A stretch of 64,000 nt of DNA, from NCBI RefSeq assembly GCF_021869535.1, contig NW_026262668.1, positions 75,661,558 through 75,725,557 of the forward strand, in the 5' to 3' direction. Position 1 is the stretch's first letter. Every line of letters starts with the position of its first letter. Below are positions 22,853 to 35,273 of this stretch, piece by piece. A model generated the notes under the pieces. That model saw only the letters and a program-made list of their open reading frames with translations, did not search any database and was not told where the DNA came from. Origin of the DNA: Mytilus californianus. Lineage: Eukaryota > Mollusca > Bivalvia > Mytilida > Mytilidae. Position numbers and translations under genes: made by a program.

Positions 22853-23699
22853 TTTTATTATACCGAACTTAGAGTGGAAGTGCCTTTTGAAACACTGAAA
22901 AAGCACTTAACCTACTGTATCGTAACAAACACAAGTAAACGTTCGAAAATAAATTTGTGTTTTAGAATTTAGTAAATAAGTAGAATATTTTTGTAAAATA
23001 TTGATGGCCCTGAAAAGGACCGTTTATAAGAGATATCCTTGGCACTAAATGCATTTCCAAAGCCTTGTTTCCTCGTCACTTGATGAGCTTCCTGTAACTT
23101 GAACGTTGCCATTTTGTTTACTTACTCTGTGACGTCATTTTCATGGGAGATAACTCGTGTACAAATCAAGAAACTCATAAGGTTATTCATCGGTAAATTC
23201 AGCGCTGGTGTAAAATTTTAGGGTTATTCGTCCATCCTTGCAATTAAATAAAAATTACCTGAATTATTCCATGTCACGTGATAACGTGTTACCCAATAGA
23301 ATTGTTTATAATATATGTAAGGTATAATATAATAATACATATTGGCATTGCGTACCTCTTGCTTAATACATATACCCTTTTGGATAGTTTTCAGGGCCCT
23401 AGAGTTTACCCTTTTCCGGTGGTGTGTAGTCGGGGGGAAATTAAAAAAAATGATACATTTTAAACTCGCATTTCAGAGTTATGCATCTTAGTAATAAGGA
23501 AAAGGCCAAATTAAATAACCCAATAAGTTCTGTATGCTGTATGCTAGGAAGTACTATAAATATGTCACGTTGACCTCTTTTGTAACTTGTATAATTTGTT
23601 AATATTAGTTTTTGAAGCATTTCCCCACACGATACATCAGTAGTCCATAATTGAAAGTATATACTAAGTATACATTTATATATGATATAGTTTGAGAAC
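22853..23699. other. Unassigned DNA
   Basis: No coding or repeat signal was recognised up to the LINE pseudogene. Confidence 0.4.
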
Positions 23700-24690
23700 A
23701 CCTGCTGGAAGATATGCTATTAGACGGCCCATAAGATGCAGTCTGCTTACATTTACTGCACAAAGTTTGTCAATTTGATTTTCCCACGAAAGAAATTTGT
23801 CAATATGGATTCCTAGCAGTTTTTGATTATTAACGACGTCTATTTAATCTTCATCATCAAATTTGATACTTAATTCTTTTTCAAAAACATTTTGTCTATC
23901 AGAACGAATTAACATGACCTAAGTCTTATCTCTATTCAATATCATATCATTTTCATTACACCAATTCATAACATTACAAAAATCTACACTCATAAATGCA
24001 TTTAAATATGTTACTGATGGAGATGACTTATGTAATGTTGTATCATCAGCATAAAGTTCAGAAGAAACATTTTCAAGCGCAAGAGATAAATCATTGATAA
24101 ATATTATAAAAAGTAAAGGTCCTAGTATGGAACCCTATGGAACTCCTTATTGAACTTCCCTGAAATGAGATTCAATATCATTTATCATTACCTTTTGAAA
24201 TCTTCCTGATAAATAAGATTTAAACCAATCAATATCATGATCATCACAGTGATACATTTGTAATTTGCTTAGTAAAATATGATGATTAACAATATCAAAT
24301 GCTTTTCTAAAGTCTAGAAAAAGAGCACAGGTTAAATTCCCTTTATCCATTTCGCTTATCCATGCATCAATTAATTAAAGGAGGACAGTGTTACATGAAT
24401 GTCCAGATATTAAGCCCGATTGCTGCCTTAAAGGAAGCTTTAATTTTACGAAATATGCATATAGTTGCTTAAATACCAATTTAAAAAAAAATGGAAACGG
24501 TTGGGAGTATAGATATTGGTCTATAATTGTTCACATCAGTTGCATCACCACCTTTGTGGAGAGATATAACCCTAGCTTCCTTCGGCTTATCAGGAAAATA
24601 TCTGTACAGAGACTTAAGTTAATAATATGTGCAAGCGACTCGGATACAATTGATGAAGATAGTTTAGTATACGCGGTCCAACCTCATTAA
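23700..24690 (-). pseudogene. Non-LTR retrotransposon (jockey/CR1-like) reverse transcriptase
   Basis: Reading the minus strand gives, in order, 'DVNNYRPISILPTVS', 'SGLISGHSCNTVLL', 'ALFLDFRKAFDIVNHHIL', a 'GVPYGSILGPLLFIIFINDL' box, 'LYADDTTLH' with the catalytic YADD, and 'LLGIHIDKFLSWENQID'. This is the fingers-palm-thumb order of an RVT_1 domain from jockey/CR1-type LINEs. At least four stops or frameshifts break it, including one just before the GVPYGS box and others after 'NRDKT' and 'DDED'. The endonuclease domain is not visible upstream (24691-25100), and there is no clear poly-A or satellite tail below 23700. Confidence 0.88.
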
Positions 24691-25104
24691 ACCCTTTTGA
24701 CTTGTTTACATCTAAACATGGAGTGTAGTGAAATAGTCCATTTTTTCAGAATTCTTTTCTGGACTCAATGTTTTCTGTTGCTGAATTGAAACATCTATCT
24801 GGATGTAAAAAAACGTTGCATCTATTTTGGGACATCAAACCAGGAAAGTATAATGATATAATATTCACTAGTGCGAAATAGTAAAAACAGCAAACAGATA
24901 GTAGTAAAAAGTAATGTTGACCTTAATGTTTCATAACTTTTTATCCTTTGTGACATGAAGGACTCTTTTGTCAATTAAATCACAATTTCACATTACTACA
25001 TACATGATATGTACATGGAAATTTTTGTCAATGTAGCATTCAATTTAAAAAAAATGAATTGCAGATTAGCTGTTTTGCATGTAAGCATATGGAGCAGTCA
25101 ATTA
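24691..25104. other. Unassigned DNA upstream of the LINE pseudogene
   Basis: Would be the place for the LINE endonuclease, but I could not recognise the apurinic-endonuclease motifs in any frame. Confidence 0.35.
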
Positions 25105-25335
25105 CAAGACTAAAACCTGCGGAGTAGGTAAACCGGGATGAATGATTAGAAATTAAGAATACCACAAGCTAGGGAAAGATTAGTATGTTTGTTAGAAACA
25201 AAACCCTACCATTTACGGACCCCTCATATAGTTGTTGCAAGGGTATTTAACGTGCAGAGACCAAGACTCTCTCTCTCTCTACACGATGCATCGGACTTAA
25301 CGTCCCTCTTCTAACAGAATGTTGCTTTATGGACC
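25105..25335 (-). repeat. Family F repeat, truncated
   Basis: On the minus strand 'gggacgttaagtccg', 'tctgcacgttaaatac' and 'ccttgcaacaac', then 'aggggtccgtaaatgg', match the longer copy at 63225-63605. A (ct)n run of about 14 bp at 25268-25282 lies inside it. Confidence 0.7.
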
Positions 25336-28300
25336 CAATTCAGCACAAGTGTAAAATGGAGAATGATTGAAATTTAACACAATGTTATGAAACGTTGAAC
25401 ATCGGTGAAACAGTTGACGTACACAGAAGAACGTACTTGTAATACAGATGATTGACTGTCGTTGCGTTACGTCCATTGGCAAATATTTAATGCATGTTCA
25501 GAATAAAAGAACATAGATCAACATAACCGATATATCTTGATGTGACCCGTGACTTTTGTATTTAAATTTAACAACGCGATTGTCGGGCTAATTATCACAG
25601 TATTGTTAAAGTTTGAGTCCGTTTTAGTCTGTAAATTGTTGAGTTTACCCTGCATCTGTGTAGCAGATGTAGCGTGATAGAAAGCCAGCAATTATAACAT
25701 AACAAACCGGTACAAGGGACCATCTTTAACAAATAGTACGGTATAAACTGTGTTCACTCTCACAGTGATTTGGAAATGAAGAACAGCAAAAAAAGCTGTT
25801 CTTTTGTTTATTGTTAAGTCAGGTGCGTATAGGTAATTTGTATCATGAATTAATTCACAGTATCTCTTCTGTTTTTCTGTTACAGAAATCATGCCTTCTT
25901 AGTCTATTAGCCGTAAATCACTTTGTGATCAGTGAAATGCGTTATAAAACATTCGTAATTTGATTTTTTATGCGTTAATGAAAGATTTGTTTTTATGCTT
26001 ATGATTTTTAAGCGCCGAAATAAACGTTCTTTTTTAATAAACATCCATTAAATAAATGTTGTTATTTTCTTTGAAGGTTCAACCAAATATTGACCTTAGG
26101 TGGTTTATGCTGTTTAAGCCCTTTCGGTTTTAATACTCGCAAACGTTACATATGGTTCTGCTTTTTCATCTATAGCGTACATGTTAATTAAACATTATTT
26201 CAGGAACACATTTCAAAAATAATTAGAAAAGGGTGTCATTAGATAATCTTTTGTTGTTCTTTTTTAATATCTTAAATACCTTAACGATAGATGTGTATAT
26301 GGTCTTTTCAACCTAATGTCACAATTGAATAAAACGGATTCGACGTAGTTTTAACAAAATGCAAAACAAATTTATTGTCTAACTGCCATTTTTACAACTA
26401 CTTATAATAATGAAAATATAACACAAAATAAGATAGATTAATGAAATAATTATACAGATATTATTTTAATTCAACAGAAACTGTCATATTTAAGCAATTA
26501 CACTTATCGCCAAACAAATATAGCAGAAGAGCCATTTTACGTTTGGACTAAATGATATTGTTTTTGGGAACAGAAGTTTATCATACATGGACAAGGAAAG
26601 CATACCTCCGGCCAAAAAATAAATTTTATGATTTTAAGAAAAATTTAAGAACTTTTTCTCCGATTTTATGTGCTTTATAAAGTATACAAATGTTCTCCTA
26701 TTCCAAAAGAATTCATTGAACGAATTGAACATATACTATTATATATACAGTTGAAGCATTTCTAGAAAAAAATATTTTCCCATAATAATTAAATAATTAA
26801 AAAGTCACCTAACTAATTTTACCTGTTAACATAGGGTTGCATGAAACAAAAGACATAGGCACCGACCATTCATCCGTGGAGGTGGGCATTGTTTTTTTTT
26901 ACTCGGAACAATAATTTGTTTCGACTTTATTTAAGAATTGAATGCTTGTGTTTGTATTTTTATTTGGGTGTAAAAACGTTGAATGAAGCACATTTTTTAT
27001 GAAGCGAAGCATACTGGAAATCTGTGCGCGATCAACGCTTTTACAACCCTATAAAATTGCAAAAAGAAGCATTCAATTTTAATATAAATAAATGTTTATG
27101 CTACAACCATGAAATTACAAGTAATATCAAGCTTTTCGTTTATTTTTCTATTCACTGTTTTTACGTTGTCATGGGAAGCACGTTCAGTAATGAATGTTGC
27201 ATTTTATTGTTAAATAAAATATAATTTTGGAATATCTCGCGATTGATGTCTACAAATCCAAATTACAGATTCTCATGAAACATGTATGCAATGTAATAAT
27301 TAGAAAATAAAAAAATCAATAACATACAAGAATGCTGCTAGGTATATATCTTTTTGAAATTCATTGTCGTATTTATTTTCCTTTCCTTTCTAAAACAATT
27401 TTTTTTCATGAAAGTTAGAATCTAACAATTCATTTACCCCCTCCCCCCCAACCCCAAAACACACAAAGGGTGATTGGTCGGTGTCTAACTTGCACTTACC
27501 GGATATTTTACGTAAAGAGGATACAAATCACAAAGGTATGATTGACCCTAACATATCTTTTTTTGGTCCAAATAATACCATGGTCATGCTTTTAATTCGG
27601 CCCAAATGCAATTGACACAACAGGAGATAGGCACAAGTTGACATAAATGCATTTATAAGATGGTTCTTTTTATACAAATATATTGAAGACCCCAATTTTG
27701 TATGAGCAGTTCCTTCTTCCCTTCCCCTATGTATAATCTTTCTCAAGCAACAACATAAACGTCTGATGATTCCTATAGGATAATTGGTATGAAAAGAAAC
27801 GAAAATATAATGGACTTGTTTAACATATAATTAACTAATTAAATAACTTGATCTTTTATCTTGAAGATCGAAATAATGTCTCTGACGGATAAGCTTACCG
27901 GCGTTGACAACACGAAGAATCAGGTTACAACGACCTTCTTTTGTTTTCAAAGGTAAACTGTGAACAAAATTGTTTGTTGTGGATAATTAGTAAGATACAT
28001 TGTATTACAAAAGTAATTATAGAGGAGATAAAAACACAATAACTGTAGTCCCGATGAAGGGTTAAGAACTTTGCTGTTTCAGTTTTTGTTGTTATAAATA
28101 ATGTTTCCTAAGCATCCTTGGTATCATTATTAGTTCTAACAAACAATTTTTAATCTACACTCTAATTGCAAATTAACTTATTTATATGTGTGTAATAGGC
28201 AAATTAAGTACATGAAGGTTTGCCATTTTACAAAATATATATTCTAAGCCAAATCTTCTACAATTACAAATTCTAAAAATTAGTTTAAGTCAATAGAAGT

Positions 28301-28338
28301 TAATATTTTATTTCCATGCTTGGTTGATAACCAATTAA
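25336..28338. other. Unassigned AT-rich DNA, 3 kb
   Basis: No recognisable gene or shared repeat. Short open frames (25692-25892 minus, 27024-27224 plus, 27528-27746 minus) lack motifs. Confidence 0.45.
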
Positions 28339-28339
28339 C

Positions 28340-28361
28340 CCCCCCCCCCCCCCCCCCCCGT
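28340..28361. repeat. Homopolymer C tract
   Basis: An uninterrupted C run of about 20 bases, followed by 'gtcccccttttt'. The length is likely polymorphic or imprecisely assembled. A second C run is at 40615-40628. Confidence 0.95.
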
Positions 28362-28954
28362 CCCCCTTTTTGGACCGAAAATGCAGTCTTATCCTTTTTG
28401 CAGTCCCATTCAAAAACCTAAACACTACACGGCTTGAATTAACGTAGTAACAAGAAAGAAGTTTTCTGTAAGTAATGACCCAATTGTCTTAGATAATTGA
28501 AAATGGAACAAACAGTTATATCAGGGAAAGGCCAGCGTTTCACGTCTATTCCATGTCTGTTTATTTTATAAATGTGCATTTGAAAGCTCTTAGTGCAAAC
28601 AATTTTTTATGAAATTAAATACATCTTATACAATATAAATTCGCAGTATGGCAAATAGGATTCAGAAACAAGCAATAAGTGCTCATACTTATCTGTCTCC
28701 TTGTTGAATTGGATATAATATACAAAAATAAATCGAAACTGCATGCTCTGTTACATAGTAAAAATATTGAGAATGTCAGTTAAGTTTCAGGATGAACTGA
28801 AAAAAAGAAAAGAAAATGAAACTATTAAGATGAAATGCGTACATGTATATTGTGTGAATTATTAGTTTTTAAACCTTTTAAATTTAATTATGAACCTTGA
28901 AAGCTCTTCGGACGTAACACATACATAAAGTGTTAATTTCATTTTTTTAGCATT

Positions 28955-29030
28955 GGGTCGATGCTGTTGGCCTGTCAATTCCTGAGGGTACCAGCTCAGT
29001 AGCCGGTGCTTCGGCTCATTAATATATACC
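28955..29030 (+). repeat. Type I/II head module, diverged
   Basis: 'cattgggtcgatgctgttgg', 'ctgagggtaccagctcagta' and 'gccggtgcttcggctc' correspond to the head of the 2008 and 9920 monomers. The hairpin arms here are GCC and GGC around 'ggtgctt'. Confidence 0.65.
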
Positions 29031-29559
29031 TAGTTTGAAAAAAATGTACACTAAATTGTATCCTGTATGTTGAACTAGGAAGATTTTCTATTGATATTTT
29101 AATCAAAAGCATTCTGGAAAAGAATTATTTGTAATAAGCAAGATAAAATTGTTGCTATTTTGTACAAATTATTATATAACATGGATAAAAAAAAAAAAAT
29201 CCATTCTAAATGGATTGTTTGTATTGAAAATATAAGAATAATTGTGGTCTTTTAGGGTACTGGCTGTCACAAAGTGTACCAAAGAATGTATATGTATTAA
29301 ATCTAGTCAAACAATGTCTCTGTGATCAGTTTAAGCAAACATGGGTTACTACTGTTTAAGATTCAGCTAAGTGTTTAAACTATAGAATTTTCAAAATAGT
29401 TCATAATTTTGTAAGTTATATTGTTGATCTACCATATGATCTTCGATTCGAAAGGCATATTGTAATTTTATAGGTGTACTAATCATAAATTGACAATAGA
29501 ACGAGATTTTTGAAATTATTAAAAAAAACTTATGTTTAAACTCATCCTGGAAAAGCTTA

Positions 29560-29735
29560 CCTTAGATGGGTTTGGTTTTTTCTGGTCCCTTTTGATGATA
29601 TTCCTGTTCACGTTTGTAGGTATTTATACATCCTTGGCTTTAAATTATTTGAGTATGAGCGTTCCTGATATAGGTAAATCCAGAAAAGCGCGTTGGAAGC
29701 AACAACTTCATAAGTGTTATCCTTTATTCTGAGGA
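29560..29735 (+). repeat. Type II repeat tail
   Basis: Shows 'gatgggtttggtt', 'tatttatacatccttggctt', 'gagcgttcctgat' and 'ggtaaatccagaaaagcgcg', an undivided type II tail. It covers most of the small open frame at 29532-29732, which is therefore not a gene. Confidence 0.75.
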
Positions 29736-30611
29736 AAACATACAATATGAAAATTAAGATGTGGTATGTTTGTCGATAATTATAATGTTGGTGCTGCAGA
29801 TGAATAAAACCGTTACTTTACAAACAATACCAAGTAAAATCGGTAAAGAAAAATCAAGTATTTACAAGTAACCTTACATTTTTATATCCAGCCACTGATC
29901 GGATGGGCATATGCACTGTATCTAAACTACCCGGCAAATAATGTTTGGACTCGATAGTATTTAATGTCCAGTACGGTGACGGACCACTTACTGATATGTA
30001 AATGGTAGGAGATCTATTTACTTATTTGTAATTTGTATGAAATTGTAGAAAATAAATGCACATATCACTGTTTTTGATTGTGAGGTGTTTTTTTTCTACA
30101 ACCGTTCTAGATTAAAGGAGAAATACATATGATGAATAGAGTCAGAGTGACCCTTAAATTGCACGCATATAACGTTCCGTACGAAAAGAAAGATACAGAC
30201 ACGAAAATTGGCATAGTGATATATAATAGTGTTACTAAAACCAGGTGAATAATGACACTAATAAAAGATATAATAAAAAAAACTCTCAGGTTTAAGGACA
30301 CTTTATTATACCGGTGGATCCTTTGGAAATGTGTAACACTGGCAATAATATTATGGAATAATAATGAACCCTGAACGTACAAGTGCAAGAAAGATAACTC
30401 AATTTCAGTTCAGTCAATTTGCGCTATGAACAGTAGAGTTCTTTGGATACAATAAATTTGTCTTATTCCTAGTAGCTAAATGCAAGCTAAAACATTTGCA
30501 TGTAGAACTGCAATAACACTTAATATTACATTTGATGTAGCATTCTTCTTTTTTCATTGGGTATTACGATCACATGATGCAAAGGGTATTTAAGTGTTTC
30601 TATGTAAAGGA
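29736..30611. other. Unassigned AT-rich DNA
   Basis: Nothing recognised. Confidence 0.4.
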
Positions 30612-30708
30612 TATAAGCCGATAACGGTCCATTCTGTAAAATATTGGACAGGTCTGAGGCCGAAGAATCTGTTCAATATTTTACAGAATGAACTATTAGG
30701 GGCTTATA
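30612..30708. mobile_element. Foldback element with about 39-bp arms
   Basis: 'ataagccgataacggtccat' plus 'tctgtaaaatattggacag' is answered by 'ctgttcaatattttacagaa' plus 'tgaactattaggggcttat'. The loop 'gtctgaggccgaagaat' is GC-richer, as in the 22706-22852 element. No coding capacity. Confidence 0.8.
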
Positions 30709-31562
30709 GCTTACTTAAAACATTGTTTTACTAGTCAAAGAAGATGAAAAGGCAAACAAATACAAACAATGTTAAGATTTATTTTCATCAAATGCGTAAA
30801 TTGTTTTGGATAAACTTTATGAATTTTATTCTATATGTTGGCCCCTTTAAGGTAGCACTACAGTCTAACAATGATTTTTTGAAGAAATTTTTTTATCACA
30901 TAATTTTGAATTAAGTATTATTCTGCACCGTTTGTAAAAATCCCAAAGTTATTATCATATCACAACAGGGAGTTAATTGATAATGAACTTATGTAAATAA
31001 AAGCACATGGTAATTAATCTAAATATATAGGCATTTGGGAGGGGCTAATATGTCAATCATCTGTTGATACCAGTGTCCAGCTCTTAATCCCTGACCACAA
31101 GATAAATATTGTGGTCTTATCTCATTGTATTGCAACAAAAGTAATTTATATAACATGTTTATAAACAGAGAAAAAGAAAAAAAGAAAATGATATGAAAAG
31201 GAAAAAATCTAAAGGGAAGAAATCTACAAAAAATGAAAAAAAAAAATAAGGAAAAGAGTGTGAAAGTATCTTTGAAAGCCTCTGACTGCCTGTATAAATT
31301 TCTTCTATTTGGTCTTCTGCATTTGAATACAGTTTTAGGCATTTTAACCAATTTCAAGTTTATGTGAAATTTTTCAATTCCATGAAACTCAAAAATCATG
31401 TGGGAGTGTCTATTTTTAAAGAAGTGGATGGTCTTGGATCTTTTTATGAACATGTCTTTTGATGCACAATTTTAATGTTCTAGCTAATTTCAGTAATAGT
31501 ATATTTCTTTTTAAAATACAAATGAAAATTATTCTTTATAGTGAGAATAATGATGTTAAATA
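30709..31562. other. Unassigned DNA with a purine-rich run
   Basis: 31165-31258 is almost pure A/G on the plus strand, giving a lysine-rich or phenylalanine-rich artefact in translation (31019-31453 minus). No gene was recognised. Confidence 0.5.
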
Positions 31563-31925
31563 TTGATTATATGCAGCTGGTCAATCCTGTTATTCTCTTA
31601 TCTTAGACTGTCTGGACACAGGCGAGCTTTGTCTATATTTAATTACTACATCACAGATATTGGTCAAATCTGTGACGTCATACTCCCGCCAAATGCCAAG
31701 TTATTGTTGCACAGTGCCACACATAATGCAAAATTTACAGCATTAGAGCATCAAAGAGACAAAGTGTGTGGTTCTATTGATAGAGTAATGGTGTCAGAAC
31801 ACTCCTGGGGTGTTCCCAGTGGAATCTTGTATTTATGTTGCATTTATAGGGGTTTTAAGGGTGAAATTCCGTTTTTAGGTCATTTCTCAGAACAATTTTT
31901 CATGAGATTTGTTTGGAAAAAATGA
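31563..31925 (+). other. Open frame of unknown status, possibly an exon
   Basis: A 120-codon frame including 'YYITDIGQICDVILPPNAKL' and 'HSATHNAKFTALEHQRDKV'. The middle third reads like protein (mixed charged and hydrophobic residues, no low complexity), whereas the ends do not. A possible acceptor 'ttctcttatcttag' precedes residue 18. I do not recognise a domain, and no companion exon was found. It could equally be chance. Confidence 0.2.
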
Positions 31926-33269
31926 AAATATAAACTTTATGGGTACCCCCTTTGGCTTGACTTTGATATTTGTGATTAAAGGGAGTATTTTCTACAATAC
32001 CGTGTCCCAGTTATTGGATAGTTTGTTTCTAAATGAATTTATAGGTCTCCAAAGATGAAAGGTGAAATGAGGTTTGGCACCCAGCAGTTTAATCAATATA
32101 TCTTCTTACTGAAGGCATATATCAAAAATCTGAGGCACGATTTTGAAGCTTGTATATGGTTGATTAAAAGGATGAAAACAAATTTTTTGCGTGAACCCCT
32201 GAGGGTTCACGCATATTTATTAGTTAGAAATATAGTCTATGGAGGAATATTCGGAAGCTAAATTATTGTTCATTCGGAACACCTATTCATCTTATCTGTA
32301 TTAGCTTCCTGCAATTAAGAGCACCCCCATACGGTGTATTTAAGATATTTAAAACATGGCAATAAAGAATTTTCGAAGATCGCTAATTCACTTATCTGAT
32401 ATATGATAATAAACAATCTATAGATCCTTTTCAAACATGTATATTTATTGTAAAGCTACATTTTATGCATTGCAAGGGTTTACTGACATGAGCAAAGTTG
32501 ACAGTTGTACCCTTTGATAAACAAGTGAAAGTTAATTGGTCAAGATTTAATTATAACGACCTATGGTATCAAACATCTGTGTCTAGATATTCACAGAGAG
32601 ATATTTTAATATAGTACGTACTGTGGTTTCTACATAATGAGTTATAGTGGGCTTTGGAATTTGATTTGTAACAATAAAATCATTATGCACACTTGTCATT
32701 TTGACAAATCAGATAAAAAAAATCTGTTTCAAATGAAAATAAAACAAGTAAAATAAAGACTGTTCGTTAATATACATTTTTACAACTTTTAATGTTTCCT
32801 TTTTACAGTATTCTCTATCAATTAAGTTATCTTGTAAGTTAAATAAATGTTTATTTAATTCATTGATGTCACTATTATTTCAGTGACCGCTGCAGAAAGT
32901 CTTGACTCGTTCAAGAGACTACTGCATGCACATTAAATTTCAAGTCCCATGTTTTTATTTGCACCATGTATAAATGTTATGTACAACACAAATTATTTCC
33001 TTTCTGTTAAAATTATTTTTGGACTTGTTAAGTATGCAAGCGCACACCAAACAGTGACAGGATAGTCAACCAAATGACGGTGGTCACTTAGTGGTAGAAG
33101 TAGAAATTTCTTATATTATTCACACACTGTAATGCTCTTAAATTTATGTGTGTTTTGGATGTGCACTTGTGATTGGTAAAAATTGATACGTTTCTTTGTT
33201 TTTAATATATGTGACTTAACATCAAGAATTCCATTATTATGGAATCGTTCACTTTTGTACACTTCGGTA
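31926..33269. other. Unassigned AT-rich DNA with one perfect hairpin
   Basis: A perfect 10-bp stem with a CTGA loop occurs at 32189-32212 ('gcgtgaaccc' / 'gggttcacgc'). It is the only strong structure seen here. No gene was recognised. Confidence 0.45.
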
Positions 33270-33828
33270 TCTAAATAGAGGGTGGTAAAAGGGAGGGTCT
33301 GAACACGGAAACACGTGAAATAACAAATCGCAAAAACGTTGCACGGAAAAAAAAACACTCTGGAAAAACGAAGCCAAGGAATAAAATCGTAAATATTAAG
33401 GAAAAAAGTACCAAACGTTATTACTCAGCAGTTCTTGGAGATCATGCAGTCATTATAAATGGACATGGTGACCGTGGCCTGCATGTGGTCACCTTTTAGC
33501 GTCCATTAGTTGCATCCGATTTATCATAGTAATACAAAAGGCTATTAATAAATATCTTGGGACCAGTTAATTAGTTTATAATTTAAAACAATATTTGGCC
33601 TGACTTTGAATTAGTCCCGGTTTATTTTTTAATCAAATGCGGGACAAGCACGAGAAAATAAGAGTACCGACACGAAACACGGAAAATAATTATGGGAAAA
33701 CACGAAGCACGCACATCGAACCAAACACGAGAAAACGAGAAATAAAACGTCGAAACACGGAAACACGTGAAATAAAAAGGCCGAAAACGTTGCACGAAAA
33801 TAACCCTTTACCACCCTTTAAATAGGCC
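33270..33828. mobile_element. CACG-rich element with short inverted ends
   Basis: The left end 'ctaaatagagggtggtaaaa' and right end 'ccctttaccaccctttaaat' are inverted copies (core AGGGTGGTAAA). Near both ends lie direct copies of 'acacggaaacacgtgaaata' followed by 'aaaacgttgcacg' (33303-33347 and 33755-33800). The right half (33640-33800) is dense in 'cacgaaacacgg'-like words and gives overlapping meaningless frames on both strands. Probably a non-autonomous element; class unknown. Confidence 0.55.
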
Positions 33829-33837
33829 ATACTAGAT

Positions 33838-34255
33838 TTCGACACCTCATATCAGAACTTAAGTAGATGGTCAATTTCGTTTGCAAGGTTAAAGAAATCT
33901 TCAACTTGCTCTAATTTGCCTGTGAAGACCATAAAACCGTCATCCCTATTGACAGTGTAATTTGATGTTTTCTCTCCATTGGAACTTATCTAAGATTTTA
34001 ATGAATAGGGCAGACATATGCAGATCTGTGCATGTTGGTGACAATGGGCGCTCCTATAATGTGTTTGTATAACAGTCCATTAAACTCAAATTCATTGTTT
34101 CTAAGAATTAATTTAACAAATGCAGTTAAATCTATTTTGTTGTGAATCTTTAAAGTATATTCTCCTGTGTGTCAATAAATTTAAATGCGTTGATAACAGT
34201 TTCTTCTAAATTATCAATGATCATATTTGTGTACATTGACGTACACCATAGTCGA
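33838..34255 (-). pseudogene. PLE-C reverse transcriptase, catalytic part
   Basis: Minus-strand frames give 'TSMYTNMIIDNLEETVINAF', 'AFVKLILRNNEFEFNGLLYK', 'IIGAP' and 'RDDGFMVFTGKLEQVEDFF', then 'LANEIDHLLKF'. The order (T-S-M-Y-T-N box, 'IGAP' box, R-D-D-G box with two aspartates, thumb) is that of a Penelope-type RT clearly different from PLE-A and PLE-B. At least three frame changes or stops occur. Its N-terminal part is at 34962-35273, displaced by the family D element. Confidence 0.7.
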
Positions 34256-34359
34256 ATACGAATGCATACTTTTTTTTTACCTCGTGTGACTCTATTTTAT
34301 TAATGTTATTTTGTATCTTGAATGTAATAGTTATGCCTCTTCAATAATTGGATGTTGGA

Positions 34360-34950
34360 CGTGTACTTATTGATAATTTAGTCTTAGATGCATGACTTTT
34401 TTAATTAGTTGTTAGTGGCTTTGAACTAGCTGTCAGTAACTGCGAGTACTCTCAGATCTGTACTTAGTGTCTATTTGTTGTTGGGATATACAAGTACCCG
34501 GCCACGTCCACTCTGTGTAGTATTTCTGTTTGTATCCATCTGATGAGTTAAGCCTTTTTCAACTGCTTTTTATAGTTCGTTCTTATGTTGTACTGTTACA
34601 CCACTGTCCCAGGTTAGGGGGAGGGTTGGGATCCCGCTAACATGTTTAACCCTGCCACATTCTGTATGTATGTGCCTGTCCCAAGTCAGGAGCCTGTAAT
34701 TCAGTGGTTGTCGTTTGTTGATGTGTTACATATTTGTTTTTCTTTCATTTTTTGTACATAAATTAGGCCGTTAGTTTTCTCGTTTAAATTGTTTTACATT
34801 TGTCATTTCGGGGCCTTTTATAGCTGACTATGCGGTATGGGCTTTGCTCATTGTTGAAGGCCGTACGTTGACCTATAGTTGTTAATTTCTGTGTCATTTG
34901 GTCTCTTGTGGAGAGTTGTCTTATTAGCAATCATACCACATCTTCTTTTT
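34360..34950 (+). repeat. Family D repeat, longest copy
   Basis: Contains in order 'gttagtggctttgaactagc', 'ctgcgagtactctcagatct', 'caagtacccggccacg', 'ttacaccactgtccc', 'catgtttaaccctgcca', 'cctgtcccaagtcaggagcc', 'tagctgactatgcggtatgg', 'tcattgttgaaggccgta' and 'cataccacatcttctttttt', followed by (at)n. It has inserted into the PLE-C pseudogene. No coding frame. The fixed 3' end and variable 5' ends of other copies suggest a retroposed repeat. Confidence 0.85.
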
Positions 34951-34961
34951 TATATATATAA

Positions 34962-35273
34962 TTAGATCAAGTAAGTGTCTCTCGCGGGAGAGTTACACTT
35001 ATTGATGATTGGTCGGTAACGAACATTAATGTGTCCTGCTAGCTGACCAGTTCGCAATGCCTCATTACTTATTTCTAGATTAATTTTATGATTTTTTGGA
35101 AGAAAGTACATGTGTCCTCCATGTTTTGAATTATTATTATTCTTTAAGAAATTATACGTCTGGGAACCTTTTTTTTTCTCTCTCCTTGCTTTATATTTAA
35201 CACTTCTCTCAACATGCCAAAATTGTAATGATTTACAATAAAAAGAGATATTATCCTCCACACACATGGCCAA
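34962..35273 (-). pseudogene. PLE-C reverse transcriptase, N-terminal part
   Basis: A 103-codon frame with 'GGHMYFLPKNHKINLEI', 'GQLAGHINVRYRPIINKCNS' and 'PARD'. This matches the 'LPKIHK ... RPI..C.SP' segment that precedes the catalytic core in Penelope-type RTs. The frame stops at the junction with family D. About 45 residues expected before 'TSMYTN' are missing, so the insertion was accompanied by, or followed by, a deletion. Confidence 0.7.

Noticed and set aside
29532-29732. 66-codon frame with a membrane-like start
   Set aside because: Lies almost wholly within a type II repeat tail.
31019-31453. 144-codon minus frame, the longest in its region
   Set aside because: The middle is a translated purine-rich run (poly-Phe/Ser on the minus strand), and there is no motif.
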